The notes: generated by a model from the sequence alone, not told the origin. Counted from the first letter of the stretch, positions 30,818 through 40,529 are shown. The stretch: 64,000 bases of DNA from Microbacterium sp. Root61 (GCF_001427525.1 NZ_LMGU01000002.1:335010-399009), one strand, 5' to 3'. Made by a program: numbers and translations.

Positions 30818-31648
30818 ATGTCTTTCGACACCCCCTTCGGCGCGTCCGCTGACTCTTTGCAGTTCCTCCTCGACGAGCCCGAGCCCGGGCAGCGCTGGTC
30901 CACGTGGCCGGCGACCACACCTACCGAGCGCGGGCCGCGTCCGCATCCCGACTGGCTCGTGACCTCCGCCGCCGCATTCGACACCGAACTCGGCATCGTC
31001 AAGACAGGCAAGGAGGCCGACGTCTTCCTCCTGGAGCGCGCGATCCCGCGCACCGGCGGCTGCCTCCTCGCGGCGAAGCGCTACCGCGGCGCCGATCGCT
31101 CCGACTTCCATCGCTCGCACCAGTACGAAGAAGGGCGGCGGCACCGCAACTCCCGCGATGACCGTGCCGTGGCGGGGAAGACGGCGCACGGTCGCGCCGT
31201 CTCCGCGGCGCACTGGGCCGGGAACGAGTTCACCGCTCTGTGCGCGGCGTGGGATGCCGGTATCCCCGTTCCCTATCCGGTGCAGGTGAGTGGGACCGAA
31301 CTGCTGATGGAGTTCGTCGGCGACGGGCGCACCGCCGCCCCACGACTCGCCCAGGCGCGGCTCACGCCCGCCGAGTACTCCGACGCGTTCGCACAGGTCG
31401 TGGCGATCCTGACCGTGTTCGCGCGTGCCGGCTTCGCGCACGGCGATCTGTCGGCCTACAACCTGCTCTTCCACGCGGGCCGGGTCGTCGTGATCGACCT
31501 GCCGCAGATCGTCGACCTCGCGGCCAATCCGAGCGCACTCGACTTCCTGCACCGCGACGTCGTCAACGTGTGCACCTGGTTCGCGCGTCGCGGCACGTCG
31601 ACCGACCCGGAAGCCATGTTCGCCGAGCTGCTGGCCCAGCTCTGGTGA
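30818..31648 (+). CDS. RIO-family serine/threonine protein kinase
   Basis: 276 residues. RIO kinase landmarks are [13 protein letters not shown] (nucleotide loop), LAAKRYRG (ATP lysine), the catalytic loop [11 protein letters not shown] near 208, and the metal-binding [11 protein letters not shown]. In archaea and eukaryotes RIO kinases act in small-subunit maturation; the role of bacterial members is poorly known. The gene is followed convergently, 15 bases on, by ald. A potential leader ORF lies 37 bases upstream. Confidence 0.88.
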   Translation: MSFDTPFGASADSLQFLLDEPEPGQRWSTWPATTPTERGPRPHPDWLVTSAAAFDTELGIVKTGKEADVFLLERAIPRTGGCLLAAKRYRGADRSDFHRSHQYEEGRRHRNSRDDRAVAGKTAHGRAVSAAHWAGNEFTALCAAWDAGIPVPYPVQVSGTELLMEFVGDGRTAAPRLAQARLTPAEYSDAFAQVVAILTVFARAGFAHGDLSAYNLLFHAGRVVVIDLPQIVDLAANPSALDFLHRDVVNVCTWFARRGTSTDPEAMFAELLAQLW

Positions 31649-31663
31649 GCCGGGCCGCGGCGA

Positions 31664-32779
31664 TCAGCCCAGGGCGTGGTCGATCGAGCCGGCCACCAGC
31701 CCGTGCGCCGTCGCCACACCCGTGTTGACCACGGCGCCCTCGGTCGTGTTCAAGCCGAGCGCGAGTGCCGGGTTGGTGCGCAATGCCTCTCTCCAGCCCA
31801 TGCCCGCGATCTGCCGGATGTACGGCAGCGTCGCGTTGGTGAGCGCCGACGTCGACGTGTTCGGCACCGCACCGGGCATGTTCGCGACGCAGTAGAACAC
31901 CGTGCCGTGCACCGGGAAGGTGGGGTCGGCGTGTGTGGTCGGGTGGGTGTCCTCGAAGCAGCCGCCCTGGTCCACGGCGATGTCGACCAGGACGCTGCCC
32001 GGACGCATGCGCGCGACCGTCGCGTTGGTGACGAGCTTGGGGGCCTTCGCCCCCGGGATCAGGACCGATCCGATGACCAGGTCGGAGTCCTCCACCGCGC
32101 GATCGAGGTCGAGCTGGTTCGACGCCGCCGTCTTGACGCGGCCCTGGAAGTGGTCGTCGAGATAGCGCAGGCGCTGGATGTTCGTGTCGAAGACGGTGAC
32201 GTCCGCGCCGAGGCCGACCGCGATCACCGCCGCATTGGCGCCGGCCACGCCGCCGCCGATGACGGTGACCTTCGCGGGACGGGTCCCCGGCACGCCGGAC
32301 ATCAGCAGCCCGAGTCCGCCCTGCGAGCGCAGCAGCGTGTTGGCGCCCACGATCGGTGCGAGTCGGCCGGCGACCTCGCTCATCGGCGCGAGCAGCGGCA
32401 GCCCGCCGCCGGGGAGCTGGACGGTCTCGTACGCGATCGCGGTGACACCGGAGGCTACGAGGCTGTCGGTCAGCGGACGGTCCGCCGCGAGATGCAGGTA
32501 CGTGAAGAGCACAAGGTCGGCACGGAAGTAGCCGTACTCGCTCGCGATCGGCTCCTTGACCTTGAGCAGCAGCTCCGCATGCGCCCACACGGTCGCCGCA
32601 TCGGCCTCGAGCGTCGCACCGGCCGCCTCGTACTCGGCGTCCGACATCGACGAGCCCGCACCTGCGCCGCGCTGCACCATCACTTCATGGCCGGCGCGGA
32701 CCAGGTCGTGCACGCCCGCAGGGGTCAGCGCGACGCGGTACTCGTTGTTCTTGACTTCACTCGGGACAGAGATCCTCAT
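31664..32779 (-). CDS. ald: Alanine dehydrogenase
   Basis: 371 residues; reversible NAD-dependent deamination of alanine to pyruvate. N-terminal [19 protein letters not shown] and the catalytic LLLKVKEP and [12 protein letters not shown] motifs are present. The Rossmann loop is [12 protein letters not shown], and the C-terminal [11 protein letters not shown] block is diagnostic. The ATG at 32779 follows GAAAGGG at normal spacing; a longer form is less likely. It lies 34 bases after the asparaginase gene on the same strand, so a nitrogen-catabolism operon is plausible. Confidence 0.96.
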   Translation of the reverse strand: MRISVPSEVKNNEYRVALTPAGVHDLVRAGHEVMVQRGAGAGSSMSDAEYEAAGATLEADAATVWAHAELLLKVKEPIASEYGYFRADLVLFTYLHLAADRPLTDSLVASGVTAIAYETVQLPGGGLPLLAPMSEVAGRLAPIVGANTLLRSQGGLGLLMSGVPGTRPAKVTVIGGGVAGANAAVIAVGLGADVTVFDTNIQRLRYLDDHFQGRVKTAASNQLDLDRAVEDSDLVIGSVLIPGAKAPKLVTNATVARMRPGSVLVDIAVDQGGCFEDTHPTTHADPTFPVHGTVFYCVANMPGAVPNTSTSALTNATLPYIRQIAGMGWREALRTNPALALGLNTTEGAVVNTGVATAHGLVAGSIDHALG

Positions 32780-32813
32780 TGACGTGCCCTTTCCGCTCCT
32801 CGTAGGAGCGCCT

Positions 32814-33803
32814 TTAGAAAGCGGGGCGGATCGCCCCGACATCCGTGCCGCCGCCGAGTACCGACAGCGGAAGCATGTTCATCGCGTCGGAGACATCGGA
32901 TGCCGCCAGTGCACCGGCGCGCTCCAGCAGGCGCAGCGCGACAGCGGTCGCCGCCCGTCCGCTGCCGTCGAGCATCTTGAGGGCCACCGTGGTGCCGTCC
33001 GGGGCGACCATGACCATGACGCCTTCGGCGCCGCCCTTCGCGAAGACGCCGAGGCGCTCGATGACGATCGTGTCGGCACGACCCGGTCCGTCGATCGTCC
33101 ACGGGTTCTCGCGCACGGCGCGCACCATCGTGCCCGCGCTGCGGTGCAGCGCGAACGGGGACCGCTCGGACGAGTTGCCGATGCGATGGATGGCGCGTGC
33201 CAGGCCGAGCAGGCTCATGCCGTACACGGGCGCCCCGCAGCCGTCGATCGCGGTGGCGGTGACCTTCTCGCCGATCAACCGCTCGATGACGTCGCGGATG
33301 TGGACCTGCAGCGGATGCTCGGGATCGAGGTAGCCGTCGGTGTCCCACCCGTTGGTGACGCAGGTCAGCAGCATCGCGGCGTGCTTGCCCGAGCAGTTCA
33401 TACGGATGCGGGATGACTCGGCGTGATCGCGCACCATCTCGTCACGGGTGCGCTGATCGAGTGGCCACGAGACCGGGCAGGCCAGCGCGTCTTCGTTCAG
33501 TCCGGCCGCGGCGAGCACGTCACGGACCACCGCGACGTGGCGGTCGGTGCCGGAGTGGCTCGCGGTGGCCAGGGCCAGACGCTCGCCCTCCAGCGGTGCG
33601 CCGGCCGACAGGCACGCGAGGGCCTGCAGCGGCTTGAGGCTGGAGCGGGGGAGGATCGGGGTCGTCGTATCGCCGAGCTGCACGGAGATCGTGCTGTCGG
33701 GGGCGAGGACGATGGCCGAGCCGGCATGGCGAGACTCGACGAACCCGCTCCGTTCGACCACGGCAAGCTCGACGGCATCAGCGACGGAGAAGGTCTGCGG
33801 CAC
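32814..33803 (-). CDS. Asparaginase (type II-like, AnsA2/PF06089 family)
   Basis: 329 residues of the asparaginase family typified by SSLKPLQALACLSAGAPL and by ATASHSGTDRHV near the N-terminus, followed by NCSGKHAAML and DGCGAPVYGMSL. This family is unrelated to classical AnsA/AnsB but also hydrolyses asparagine to aspartate and ammonia. There is no signal peptide, so it is cytoplasmic. The GTG start is 6 bases behind a TAGGCT box. It is co-oriented with ald. Confidence 0.9.
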   Translation of the reverse strand: MPQTFSVADAVELAVVERSGFVESRHAGSAIVLAPDSTISVQLGDTTTPILPRSSLKPLQALACLSAGAPLEGERLALATASHSGTDRHVAVVRDVLAAAGLNEDALACPVSWPLDQRTRDEMVRDHAESSRIRMNCSGKHAAMLLTCVTNGWDTDGYLDPEHPLQVHIRDVIERLIGEKVTATAIDGCGAPVYGMSLLGLARAIHRIGNSSERSPFALHRSAGTMVRAVRENPWTIDGPGRADTIVIERLGVFAKGGAEGVMVMVAPDGTTVALKMLDGSGRAATAVALRLLERAGALAASDVSDAMNMLPLSVLGGGTDVGAIRPAF

Positions 33804-33809
33804 GCAGCA

Positions 33810-33815
33810 AGCCTA
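33810..33815 (-). promoter_or_regulatory. -10 box TAGGCT of asparaginase-ald
   Basis: AGCCTA on plus; ends 6 bases before the GTG at 33803. A leaderless mRNA is expected. Confidence 0.65.
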
Positions 33816-33871
33816 CCGCCGCGGGGGAGCGTCCCACCGCTGGTCGTGCGTGCGCGTGCGAGACTGGGCGC

Positions 33872-34345
33872 ATGTTCGGTGAGCATCGATATGCCGTGAC
33901 GGCGACCTGGACGGGCGACCGCGGAACGGGCACCAGCGGGTACCGCGACTACGACCGCTCCGTGACGCTCGACATCGCGGGGAAGCCGTCGCTGCCCGCC
34001 TCGGCCGACAAGCCGTTCCGGGGCGATCCGACACGCTGGAACCCCGAAGACCTGCTCCTCGCCGCCCTCAGCGAATGCCACCTGCTGTCGTACCTGCACG
34101 CGTGTGTGCAGGCCGGCGTCGTGGTCGTCGGCTACGAGGACCAGGCATCCGGTCTGATGATCGAGGACGGCAAGGGCGGTGGCGCGTTCACCGAGGTCAT
34201 CCTGCGCCCGCGGGTGACGGTCGCGGAGGAGTCGATGGTGGAGGCGGCGACCGCGGCGCACGCGCAGGCGAACGCCTGGTGCTTCATCGCGAACTCGGTC
34301 AGCTTCCCGGTCCACCACGAACCGGTGATCCTCGTCGCGAGCTGA
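33872..34345 (+). CDS. OsmC-family peroxiredoxin-like protein
   Basis: 157 residues of the OsmC/Ohr fold, which reduces organic peroxides with two cysteines. NPEDLLLAALSECHLLSYLHAC supplies one conserved cysteine in the long helix; a later cysteine (NAWCFIANS) is the partner. The N-terminal strand HRYAVTATWTGDRGTGTSGY is typical. A GAGACT box ends 6 bases before the ATG. It ends 3 bases from the stop of plsC on the opposite strand. Confidence 0.9.
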   Translation: MFGEHRYAVTATWTGDRGTGTSGYRDYDRSVTLDIAGKPSLPASADKPFRGDPTRWNPEDLLLAALSECHLLSYLHACVQAGVVVVGYEDQASGLMIEDGKGGGAFTEVILRPRVTVAEESMVEAATAAHAQANAWCFIANSVSFPVHHEPVILVAS

Positions 34346-34348
34346 GGC

Positions 34349-35143
34349 TCAGCGGCGCTCGTGCGGCAGGACCTGCTTGATGCGCTCGATCGGCGAATGC
34401 GCCGGCACTTCGTTGTACGCGTTGGCGAGTTCCTGTCCCGACAGGGCGTGGATCGCCGCCATGATGTCGTCGGTGGCCAGGCGGCGTGCGCGTCCGGAGT
34501 TGGCCCCGTGGTGTGAAAGATCCAGCGGTTCGCCGAACTTGACCGTGATGCGCTTGTTGATCGCGGGGACCTTGGCGCCGACCGGCATCACTTCATCGGT
34601 GCCGATGAGTCCGACGGGCACGACGGGCGCCCCGGTCTCCAGCGCGAGGAAGGCGACGCCCGTGCGGCCCTTGTACAACCGGCCGTCGAGCGACCGGGTT
34701 CCCTCCGGGTAGAGCGCGACGGCCTTGCCGGCCTCCAGGAGCATCCGCTGCTGATCGAGCGCGTCCAGGGCGGCCTGCCCGGCGCCGCGTTTGACGGGGA
34801 TGGCACCGATCGCGGTGAAGAACTCGCGGCTCAGCCATCCCTTGACGCCCGTGCCGTCGAAGTAGGTCGACTTCGCCAGGAAGTGCACGGGACGGGGCGC
34901 CGCGACCGGGATGGCGATGGAGTCGATGAAGGAGAGGTGGTTGCTCGCGAAGATCACGGGGCCGTCCATGGGGACGTTCGAGGTGCCCTCGATGCGCGGC
35001 CGATAGATGACACGAGCCAACGGGGTGATGACGAATCGGCCCAGCGCGTAGGTGGCCCCCATCCGCTGGACGGGCGCCGATTCGGCGGTGCCGTCGTCGG
35101 ACACGTCCGCCTTTTCGGGCGCTGGCGTCTCCTGGGAACTCAC
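34349..35143 (-). CDS. plsC: 1-acyl-sn-glycerol-3-phosphate acyltransferase
   Basis: 264 residues from the GTG at 35143. The acyltransferase motifs are NHLSFIDS (the catalytic HX4D) and YPEGTRSLDGR, with VPVGLIG near the C-terminus. It makes phosphatidic acid from lysophosphatidic acid at the membrane. A start at 35182 (ATG) is possible, but a TACCCT -10 box would then lie inside the gene; that box is exactly 6 bases before the GTG, which favours the shorter form. Confidence 0.9.
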   Translation of the reverse strand: MSSQETPAPEKADVSDDGTAESAPVQRMGATYALGRFVITPLARVIYRPRIEGTSNVPMDGPVIFASNHLSFIDSIAIPVAAPRPVHFLAKSTYFDGTGVKGWLSREFFTAIGAIPVKRGAGQAALDALDQQRMLLEAGKAVALYPEGTRSLDGRLYKGRTGVAFLALETGAPVVPVGLIGTDEVMPVGAKVPAINKRITVKFGEPLDLSHHGANSGRARRLATDDIMAAIHALSGQELANAYNEVPAHSPIERIKQVLPHERR

Positions 35144-35149
35144 CCGTCG

Positions 35150-35155
35150 AGGGTA
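35150..35155 (-). promoter_or_regulatory. -10 box TACCCT of plsC
   Basis: AGGGTA on plus; ends 6 bases before the GTG at 35143. It decides the start-codon choice for plsC. Confidence 0.55.
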
Positions 35156-35258
35156 CTCCCGATTCCATTCCCCGCAGGGCATGCCGAGTTTCCCAGCGGG
35201 GTCTTAGGAAAAGTAGGGGAGGATGGAGACCTCCTTCCCCTTCACCTTGAGGTCCATC

Positions 35259-36206
35259 GTGCGCCTTCGCCCGCTTGCCACTGTGTCCATCGCCGCCGCC
35301 GCCGTGCTTCTGCTGGCCGGCTGCAGTTCCGCCGCCACGCCGGACGCGTCCGGATCGCCGAGCCCCTCCGCCTCGGCCGTCGACCTGTGTGCGGCCACCG
35401 CACCCTCGGGCGCGGCATCCGAGTCCGTGACCGTGGAGGGCGAGCCCGGCACCGAGTCCACCGCGACCTTCACCGCGCCGCTGGACATCACCGAGCTCGA
35501 GCGCACCGTGATCTCGGAAGGCACCGGCGACCCCGTCGAGGCCGGCCAGCTGATCACATACGCGCTGACCGCGTTCAGCGCCGAGACCGGCGAGAAGCTC
35601 GGCGCCGTCGGCTACAAGGAGGGCGAGATCCTGCCCGCGCAGATCTCCCCGGACAACCCGCTTGGTCAGGTCATCGGCTGCTCGACCCCCGGCACCCGCC
35701 TGGTCGCCACCTTCCCGGCGAGCGACTCCGCCGCCGGCGAGGTCTACATCTTCGACTTCCTCTCGGTCGTCCCCGACGCCGCGTGGGGCGAGCCCGTCGC
35801 ACCCGTCGACGGCATGCCCACGGTGAAGCTGGATGAGTCGGGTGCGCCGACCATCACGATCCCCGACACCGACCCGCCGACCGAGGTCGAGATCGCCAAC
35901 CTCAAGACCGGCGACGGTCCGGTCGTGGTCTCCGGCGACCAGGTGCTGGTGCAGTACACCGGCGTGAAGTGGTCGGACGGCACCGTCTTCGACTCCAGCT
36001 GGGAGAACGGCGCACCGGCCGCGTTCCAGACGACCGCGGTCGTCGAGGGCTTCAAGCAGGCGCTCGAGGGTCAGACCGTCGGCTCGCAGGTACTCGTGGT
36101 CGTGCCCCCCGCCTTCGGTTACGGCGCGAGCGAGGGTCACGAGCTGCAGAAGGAGACCCTCGTCTTCGTCGTGGACATCCTCGGAACGCAGCACCCGAAC
36201 GCATAG
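35259..36206 (+). CDS. FKBP-type peptidyl-prolyl isomerase lipoprotein
   Basis: 315 residues from the GTG at 35259. A basic start, a hydrophobic stretch and the lipobox LLAGC end at Cys 22, so this is an exported lipoprotein; the ATG at 35223 would give an over-long signal. A first FKBP-like domain (about 70-175) is weak. The second (about 215-315) is clear: VLVQYTGVKWSDGTVFDSSW, GFKQALEGQTVGSQVLVVVP and FGYGASEG. It probably helps fold exported proteins at the membrane surface. Confidence 0.88.
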   Translation: MRLRPLATVSIAAAAVLLLAGCSSAATPDASGSPSPSASAVDLCAATAPSGAASESVTVEGEPGTESTATFTAPLDITELERTVISEGTGDPVEAGQLITYALTAFSAETGEKLGAVGYKEGEILPAQISPDNPLGQVIGCSTPGTRLVATFPASDSAAGEVYIFDFLSVVPDAAWGEPVAPVDGMPTVKLDESGAPTITIPDTDPPTEVEIANLKTGDGPVVVSGDQVLVQYTGVKWSDGTVFDSSWENGAPAAFQTTAVVEGFKQALEGQTVGSQVLVVVPPAFGYGASEGHELQKETLVFVVDILGTQHPNA

Positions 36207-36226
36207 TCGCGCACATCGACTGATCG

Positions 36227-36268
36227 ACGCGCCGCATCCCGCCGTTAGGCTGACGGGATGCGGCGCGT
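36227..36268 (+). promoter_or_regulatory. 15-bp inverted repeat enclosing the dxr -10 box and start codon
   Basis: ACGCGCCGCATCCCG (36227-36241) and CGGGATGCGGCGCGT (36254-36268) are perfect inverted copies 12 bases apart. The spacer holds the -10 box TAGGCT (36246-36251), which ends 6 bases before the ATG (36258-36260), and the ATG lies in the right arm. It may be an operator, or an end hairpin for the upstream lipoprotein mRNA. Confidence 0.8.
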
Positions 36269-37343
36269 CATTGTTTTGGGATCGACCGGCTCCATCGGGA
36301 CCCAGGCTCTGGAAGTCATCCGATCCAATCCGCGGCGGTTCGAGGTGGTCGGCCTCGCCGCCGGCACGGACCGCGCGACGATGCAGGCCCAGGCCGACGA
36401 GTTCGGCGTCGAGTACACCGCGCTGGGCGCGGTCGAGGCCGAACAGCTGGTGCGCGACGTCGAGGCGGACGTCGTGCTCAACGGCATCACCGGCTCGGTC
36501 GGGCTCGGCCCGACCCTGGCGGCGCTGAAGTGCGGGCGCACGCTCGCGCTGGCCAACAAGGAGTCGCTCATCGTCGGCGGCGCGCTGGTGACCGCGCTCG
36601 CCGCCCCGGGGCAGATCGTGCCGGTGGATTCGGAGCACTCCGCGATCGCACAGGCGCTGCGCTCGGGCGACCGCAGCGAAGTGCGCCGACTCGTGCTGAC
36701 GGCATCCGGCGGGCCCTTCCGAGGGCGCTCGGCCGAAGAGCTGCGCGATGTCACCCCGGCTCAGGCCCTCGCGCACCCGACGTGGGACATGGGTCGCGTG
36801 GTCACGACGAATTCCGCGACGCTCATCAACAAGGGCCTCGAGGTTATCGAGGCGCACCTGCTGTTCGACGTCGACTACGACGACATCGACGTCGTCGTGC
36901 ACCCGCAGTCGATCGTGCACTCGATGGTCGAGTTCATCGACGGATCCACCATCGCGCAGGCCTCGCCTCCCGACATGAAGCTGCCGATCTCGCTGGGGTT
37001 GGACTGGCCGAACCGGATCGGCGGTGTCGGGCGTCCGCTGGACTGGAGCGCCGCGACATCCTGGACCTTCGAACCGCTCGATGACACTGCGTTCCCCGCA
37101 GTGGTGCTCGCCAAGCAGGCCGGTCGCGCGGGACGGACCTACCCGGCGGTGCTCAACGCGGCGAACGAGGAGGCCGTGGAGGCCTTCCACGAGGGCCGGC
37201 TGTCCTTCCCCGGCATCGTCGAGACCGTGACGCGCATCGTCGAGTCGCACGAGGCTCCCGAGACCCTGACGCGTGAGAGCCTCATCGAGGCCGAGCGGTG
37301 GGCGCGGGAAGCCGCCAATCGCGCGATCGCGAAGGCCGGCTGA
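36258..37343 (+). CDS. dxr: 1-deoxy-D-xylulose-5-phosphate reductoisomerase
   Basis: 361 residues; makes MEP, the committed step of the non-mevalonate isoprenoid pathway. The NADPH loop is [14 protein letters not shown] at the N-terminus, [11 protein letters not shown] is the substrate-side loop, and the metal-binding [10 protein letters not shown] and TASGGPFRG loops are intact. The C-terminal [11 protein letters not shown] motif is present. ispG, which acts later in the pathway, is encoded about 8.4 kb downstream. Confidence 0.97.
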   Translation: MRRVIVLGSTGSIGTQALEVIRSNPRRFEVVGLAAGTDRATMQAQADEFGVEYTALGAVEAEQLVRDVEADVVLNGITGSVGLGPTLAALKCGRTLALANKESLIVGGALVTALAAPGQIVPVDSEHSAIAQALRSGDRSEVRRLVLTASGGPFRGRSAEELRDVTPAQALAHPTWDMGRVVTTNSATLINKGLEVIEAHLLFDVDYDDIDVVVHPQSIVHSMVEFIDGSTIAQASPPDMKLPISLGLDWPNRIGGVGRPLDWSAATSWTFEPLDDTAFPAVVLAKQAGRAGRTYPAVLNAANEEAVEAFHEGRLSFPGIVETVTRIVESHEAPETLTRESLIEAERWAREAANRAIAKAG

Positions 37344-37349
37344 GCCCGC

Positions 37350-39008
37350 TCAGTCGATCGGTCGGGTCGGGTCCGAGGCGATGATCCGGTCGGCCGGGTA
37401 CGGCACCGGCCAGTGCGGCTCGGGCACGGGCCATCCGGCGTTCTGGAGGGCGCGACGGGCGAGCTCGCGGGCGGAGTACGGCGCGCGGGTGCCGCGGATG
37501 TCGCGGTAGTCCTGGTGACCGGGGCCGGCCCAGAGGATCGCGTCGCCGTCGCCGACGAGCTTGACGGCCTCGACGATGGCGCGCTCCGGCGGCGAGAACT
37601 CGTGGATCTCGGCGTCGGGCCGCGCCATCCGTGCGCCCTCGATGAGGGTCGCGCGGATCGACTCGGGGTTCTCGAAGCGCGGGTGGTGGTCGGTGATCAC
37701 GAGGATGTCGCTGCCCTCGACGCCGGTGCGCCCCATGTCGTGGCGCTTGGTCGCGTCGCGGTCGCCGTCGGCGCCGAAGAGCATGACGACCTTGCCGGGC
37801 GTGACGCGACGCACCGCCGCGAGCGTCTTCTCGAACGCGTCGGGGGAGTGCCCGAAGTCGACGAAGACGGCAGGACCGCGGTCGCCCGAGACGCGCTCGG
37901 TGCGGCCGGGCAGGTGCGCGTCGATGCGCTGACCCTCGAGCGCGGCGACGAGGTCGTCCCACGCGTACCCGGCCTCGAGGATCATGACGATCGCGAGCCC
38001 GGCGTTCGCGGCCATGTGCTCGCCGATCACCGGGACGGTCGTGCGCAGTGTGCGTCCCTCGGGTCCGACGAGTTCGAAGCGAGTGCCGTCCTGGTGCTCC
38101 TCGAGCACGGTGACGACCCAGTCGGCACCGGCCGCAGCATCCCGATCCGCCGCGATGTCGGGCGTGCCGACCGTGACGTACGGCACCTCGCAGCGGGCGG
38201 CGACCTCGAGCCCCGGGCTCGAGTCCAACGAGATCACGGCGCGACGCGCGCGGTCGGCGTGGAACAGCGGAAGCTTCGCCTCGAAGTACTCGCGCATGTC
38301 GGCGTAGTCGTCGAGGTGGTCGTGGCTGAGGTTGGTGAACCCGGCGACATCGAACACGATGCCGTCCACGCGACGACGGCTGAGCGCCTGGGCGCTGACC
38401 TCGACGGCGACGGCCTCGACGCCGCGCTCGCGCATCAGGGCGAGGAGGGCGTGCATCTCGGATGCCTCGGGCGTGGTCAGGCGGGAGACGATGACGTGCC
38501 CGGCGATGTGCCGCTCCGCGGTGGAGGAGAGGCCGGTGACGACGCCCAGCTGACCGAGGATGCCCTCGAGCAGGTGCGAGACGCTCGTCTTGCCGTTCGT
38601 GCCGGTGGTGCCCAGCAGCAGCGGCAGGTGGTCGTCGGCGCCGGTGCCGTACACCCACGCCGACAGCTCGCCGAGGAGCCCGCGCGGATCGTCCACGACG
38701 AGGATCGGCAGGCCCGCGTCGGCGGCCAGTTCGGCGCCGTCCGCGTCGGTCACGACCGCGACGGCGCCCTTCGCGGCGGCGGCCGCGGCGAACTCGGCAC
38801 CGTGACGGTTCACGCCGCGGATGGCGACGAACGCCTCACCCGGGCGGAGGTCGGCCGTGGCCAGGGTGATGCCCGACAGCGACCGCCCTTCGGTCGTTCC
38901 GCGCACCTCCCGCGCGAAGCGCGCGGCGAGGTCGTCGAGGGACCGCAACGGAGGATTCTCCGGGCGCAGTACGGGGGGCAGGTTCGAGGGAGCGGCATCG
39001 GTCGACAT
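37350..39008 (-). CDS. murE: MurE-type UDP-MurNAc-tripeptide ligase with unusual specificity motif
   Basis: 552 residues; adds the third amino acid of the peptidoglycan stem. The ATP loop is GTTGTNGKTS (residues 133-142), and the C-terminal GPGHQDYRD motif is present. The position of the meso-DAP signature DNPR reads HHPR (441-444, in DHHPRFENPES), so meso-DAP is not the expected substrate; lysine or ornithine, used by Microbacterium relatives with B-type walls, fits better. It is a stand-alone gene away from a dcw cluster and converges on dxr with a 6-bp gap. Confidence 0.9.
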   Translation of the reverse strand: MSTDAAPSNLPPVLRPENPPLRSLDDLAARFAREVRGTTEGRSLSGITLATADLRPGEAFVAIRGVNRHGAEFAAAAAAKGAVAVVTDADGAELAADAGLPILVVDDPRGLLGELSAWVYGTGADDHLPLLLGTTGTNGKTSVSHLLEGILGQLGVVTGLSSTAERHIAGHVIVSRLTTPEASEMHALLALMRERGVEAVAVEVSAQALSRRRVDGIVFDVAGFTNLSHDHLDDYADMREYFEAKLPLFHADRARRAVISLDSSPGLEVAARCEVPYVTVGTPDIAADRDAAAGADWVVTVLEEHQDGTRFELVGPEGRTLRTTVPVIGEHMAANAGLAIVMILEAGYAWDDLVAALEGQRIDAHLPGRTERVSGDRGPAVFVDFGHSPDAFEKTLAAVRRVTPGKVVMLFGADGDRDATKRHDMGRTGVEGSDILVITDHHPRFENPESIRATLIEGARMARPDAEIHEFSPPERAIVEAVKLVGDGDAILWAGPGHQDYRDIRGTRAPYSARELARRALQNAGWPVPEPHWPVPYPADRIIASDPTRPID

Positions 39009-39112
39009 GTCGCCTCCATCCTCTCATTCGAGTCTGGGGATCCGGGAAGTGCGGACCAGTGGCGTCCGGCGTGCCAGGGGAGGGCGAGCGCGAGCCCGCC
39101 CTCCCCGCGGCG

Positions 39113-39817
39113 TCAGCCGCGCGAGCGTCGACGCAGCAGGCTCACCGCGAGCGCGGCGATGCCGGCCAGAAGCGCGCCGCCGGCGAGCCACCGGGCGACG
39201 ACATCGGTGGATGCCGCGTCGCCGTCGGCCGAGGCATCCGCGTGATCCTCCGGGTCCGCGGTCGCCGCACCGTGGCCGCCGTGACCGCTGTCCGTGGCGA
39301 CGACGTCGCCGACCGTCACGAATGGCGCGGGGCTGTCCACGCTGGACTCGTCCTCGCCGTCGGCCACCACTTCGGTCCAGTCGTTCTGCCCGACCGCGCA
39401 CACCTGCACGACGGGGAAGGCGACCGTGGTGCCGGCCGTGGCCTCTGTGAAGAGCACGTCCATGGACACGGATGCCTTCAACCCCGGCTCGACGGGCACG
39501 TCACTGGTGAACGTGACCTGGGTGGGGATGCCGTCCGAACCGATCTCGCGCTCGACTGTCCATCCGCCCTGGACGACGGGCGTGACGTTACCGATGCCGG
39601 CCGGGATGTCGAAGATCAGGGCGGTCGTCGGCGATTCCTCGCAGCCGTGGCTGAACGAGAAGGTGAGGCTGCTCGTGCCGCCTCCGGAGGCGGTGTCGGG
39701 GGTCACGCCGATGTGCGCCGAGGCGGCGGCGGGGACGGCGATCGCCAGGATCGCACCGGCGGTGAGGCCGGTGAGGAGGCGGGCGCGGCGGCGGGACGGG
39801 GTGGTGGTGCTGTTCAT
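39113..39817 (-). CDS. YcnI-family copper-associated exported protein
   Basis: 234 residues. A Sec signal with basic start (RRRARLL) ends at ASA, leaving His as the mature N-terminus (HIGV), the copper ligand of YcnI proteins. The DUF1775 domain (about 36-170) contains SFSHGCEESPTT. A His/Asp/Ala linker and a membrane helix followed by RRRSRG anchor the C-terminus. It is encoded after a 200-residue membrane protein on the same strand; no CopC or CopD gene follows directly. Confidence 0.88.
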   Translation of the reverse strand: MNSTTTPSRRRARLLTGLTAGAILAIAVPAAASAHIGVTPDTASGGGTSSLTFSFSHGCEESPTTALIFDIPAGIGNVTPVVQGGWTVEREIGSDGIPTQVTFTSDVPVEPGLKASVSMDVLFTEATAGTTVAFPVVQVCAVGQNDWTEVVADGEDESSVDSPAPFVTVGDVVATDSGHGGHGAATADPEDHADASADGDAASTDVVARWLAGGALLAGIAALAVSLLRRRSRG

Positions 39818-39926
39818 GGGTATCGCTTTCGTCTATGCGCGCGGTCGTCTTCGCGACGGCGCGCGGGAAGGTGCGCCCGACGTCGCCGGCACCGCGGAGC
39901 GGGCACGAGCGCGGGGCGCGAAGGAA

Positions 39927-40529
39927 TCAGAAGACGAGAGCGACCGGGGGACCGCGCCGGCTCACGCCGGAGCGTCGGGCGGAGAGCGACGCGGTCGGGA
40001 CCGACCACGGGATCGCCGTGCGGAGCAGGGTGCGGACGGCGACGACGGGAACCAGGGCACGGCTCAGCACCCGTCCGATGCCGCGCACGAGCGCTCGCAG
40101 CATCCGCTCGCCGCGATAGATCACGGCAGCCGTGACCGCGGCAGCGAGGACGTGCGTGAGGAGCATCGCGGCGTCGGGAACGATCTCAGTGCCGGCCGCG
40201 GCGGATGCCGGGGCTGCCAGCAGTGCGGAGAGTTCGATGCCGTGCGCGTGCGGGGACGATGATGCCCCGGACGGTGTGGCGGTTCCCACCAGAGCGAAGG
40301 CGGTGTGGAACAGCGCCTGGCTGCCGGCCACGATCCCGATCACGCGCAGCCGGGAGAGACGACGACCGACCAGGAGCACCGCCCCGGGGGAGGCGAGGAC
40401 CGCGATCGCGGCGAGGAAGGCCGGTGCAGGCGCCCCGCCACCACCGAGAGTGTGCGCGGTGGCCGCGAGAACGGTCGCGATACCGGCAGCAGCGACCCCG
40501 CGAAGGGTGCGGAGCTGGCGCGGCGACAT
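39927..40529 (-). CDS. Hypothetical membrane protein upstream of ycnI
   Basis: 200 residues from the ATG at 40529, which follows GAGAGGAA. About four to five hydrophobic helices, a short loop SPHAHGIE with two histidines in the middle, and an Arg-rich C-terminus. I do not recognise the family. Its place just before a YcnI gene, with 109 bases between them, suggests a link to copper or the cell surface, but this is inference only. Confidence 0.65.
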   Translation of the reverse strand: MSPRQLRTLRGVAAAGIATVLAATAHTLGGGGAPAPAFLAAIAVLASPGAVLLVGRRLSRLRVIGIVAGSQALFHTAFALVGTATPSGASSSPHAHGIELSALLAAPASAAAGTEIVPDAAMLLTHVLAAAVTAAVIYRGERMLRALVRGIGRVLSRALVPVVAVRTLLRTAIPWSVPTASLSARRSGVSRRGPPVALVF

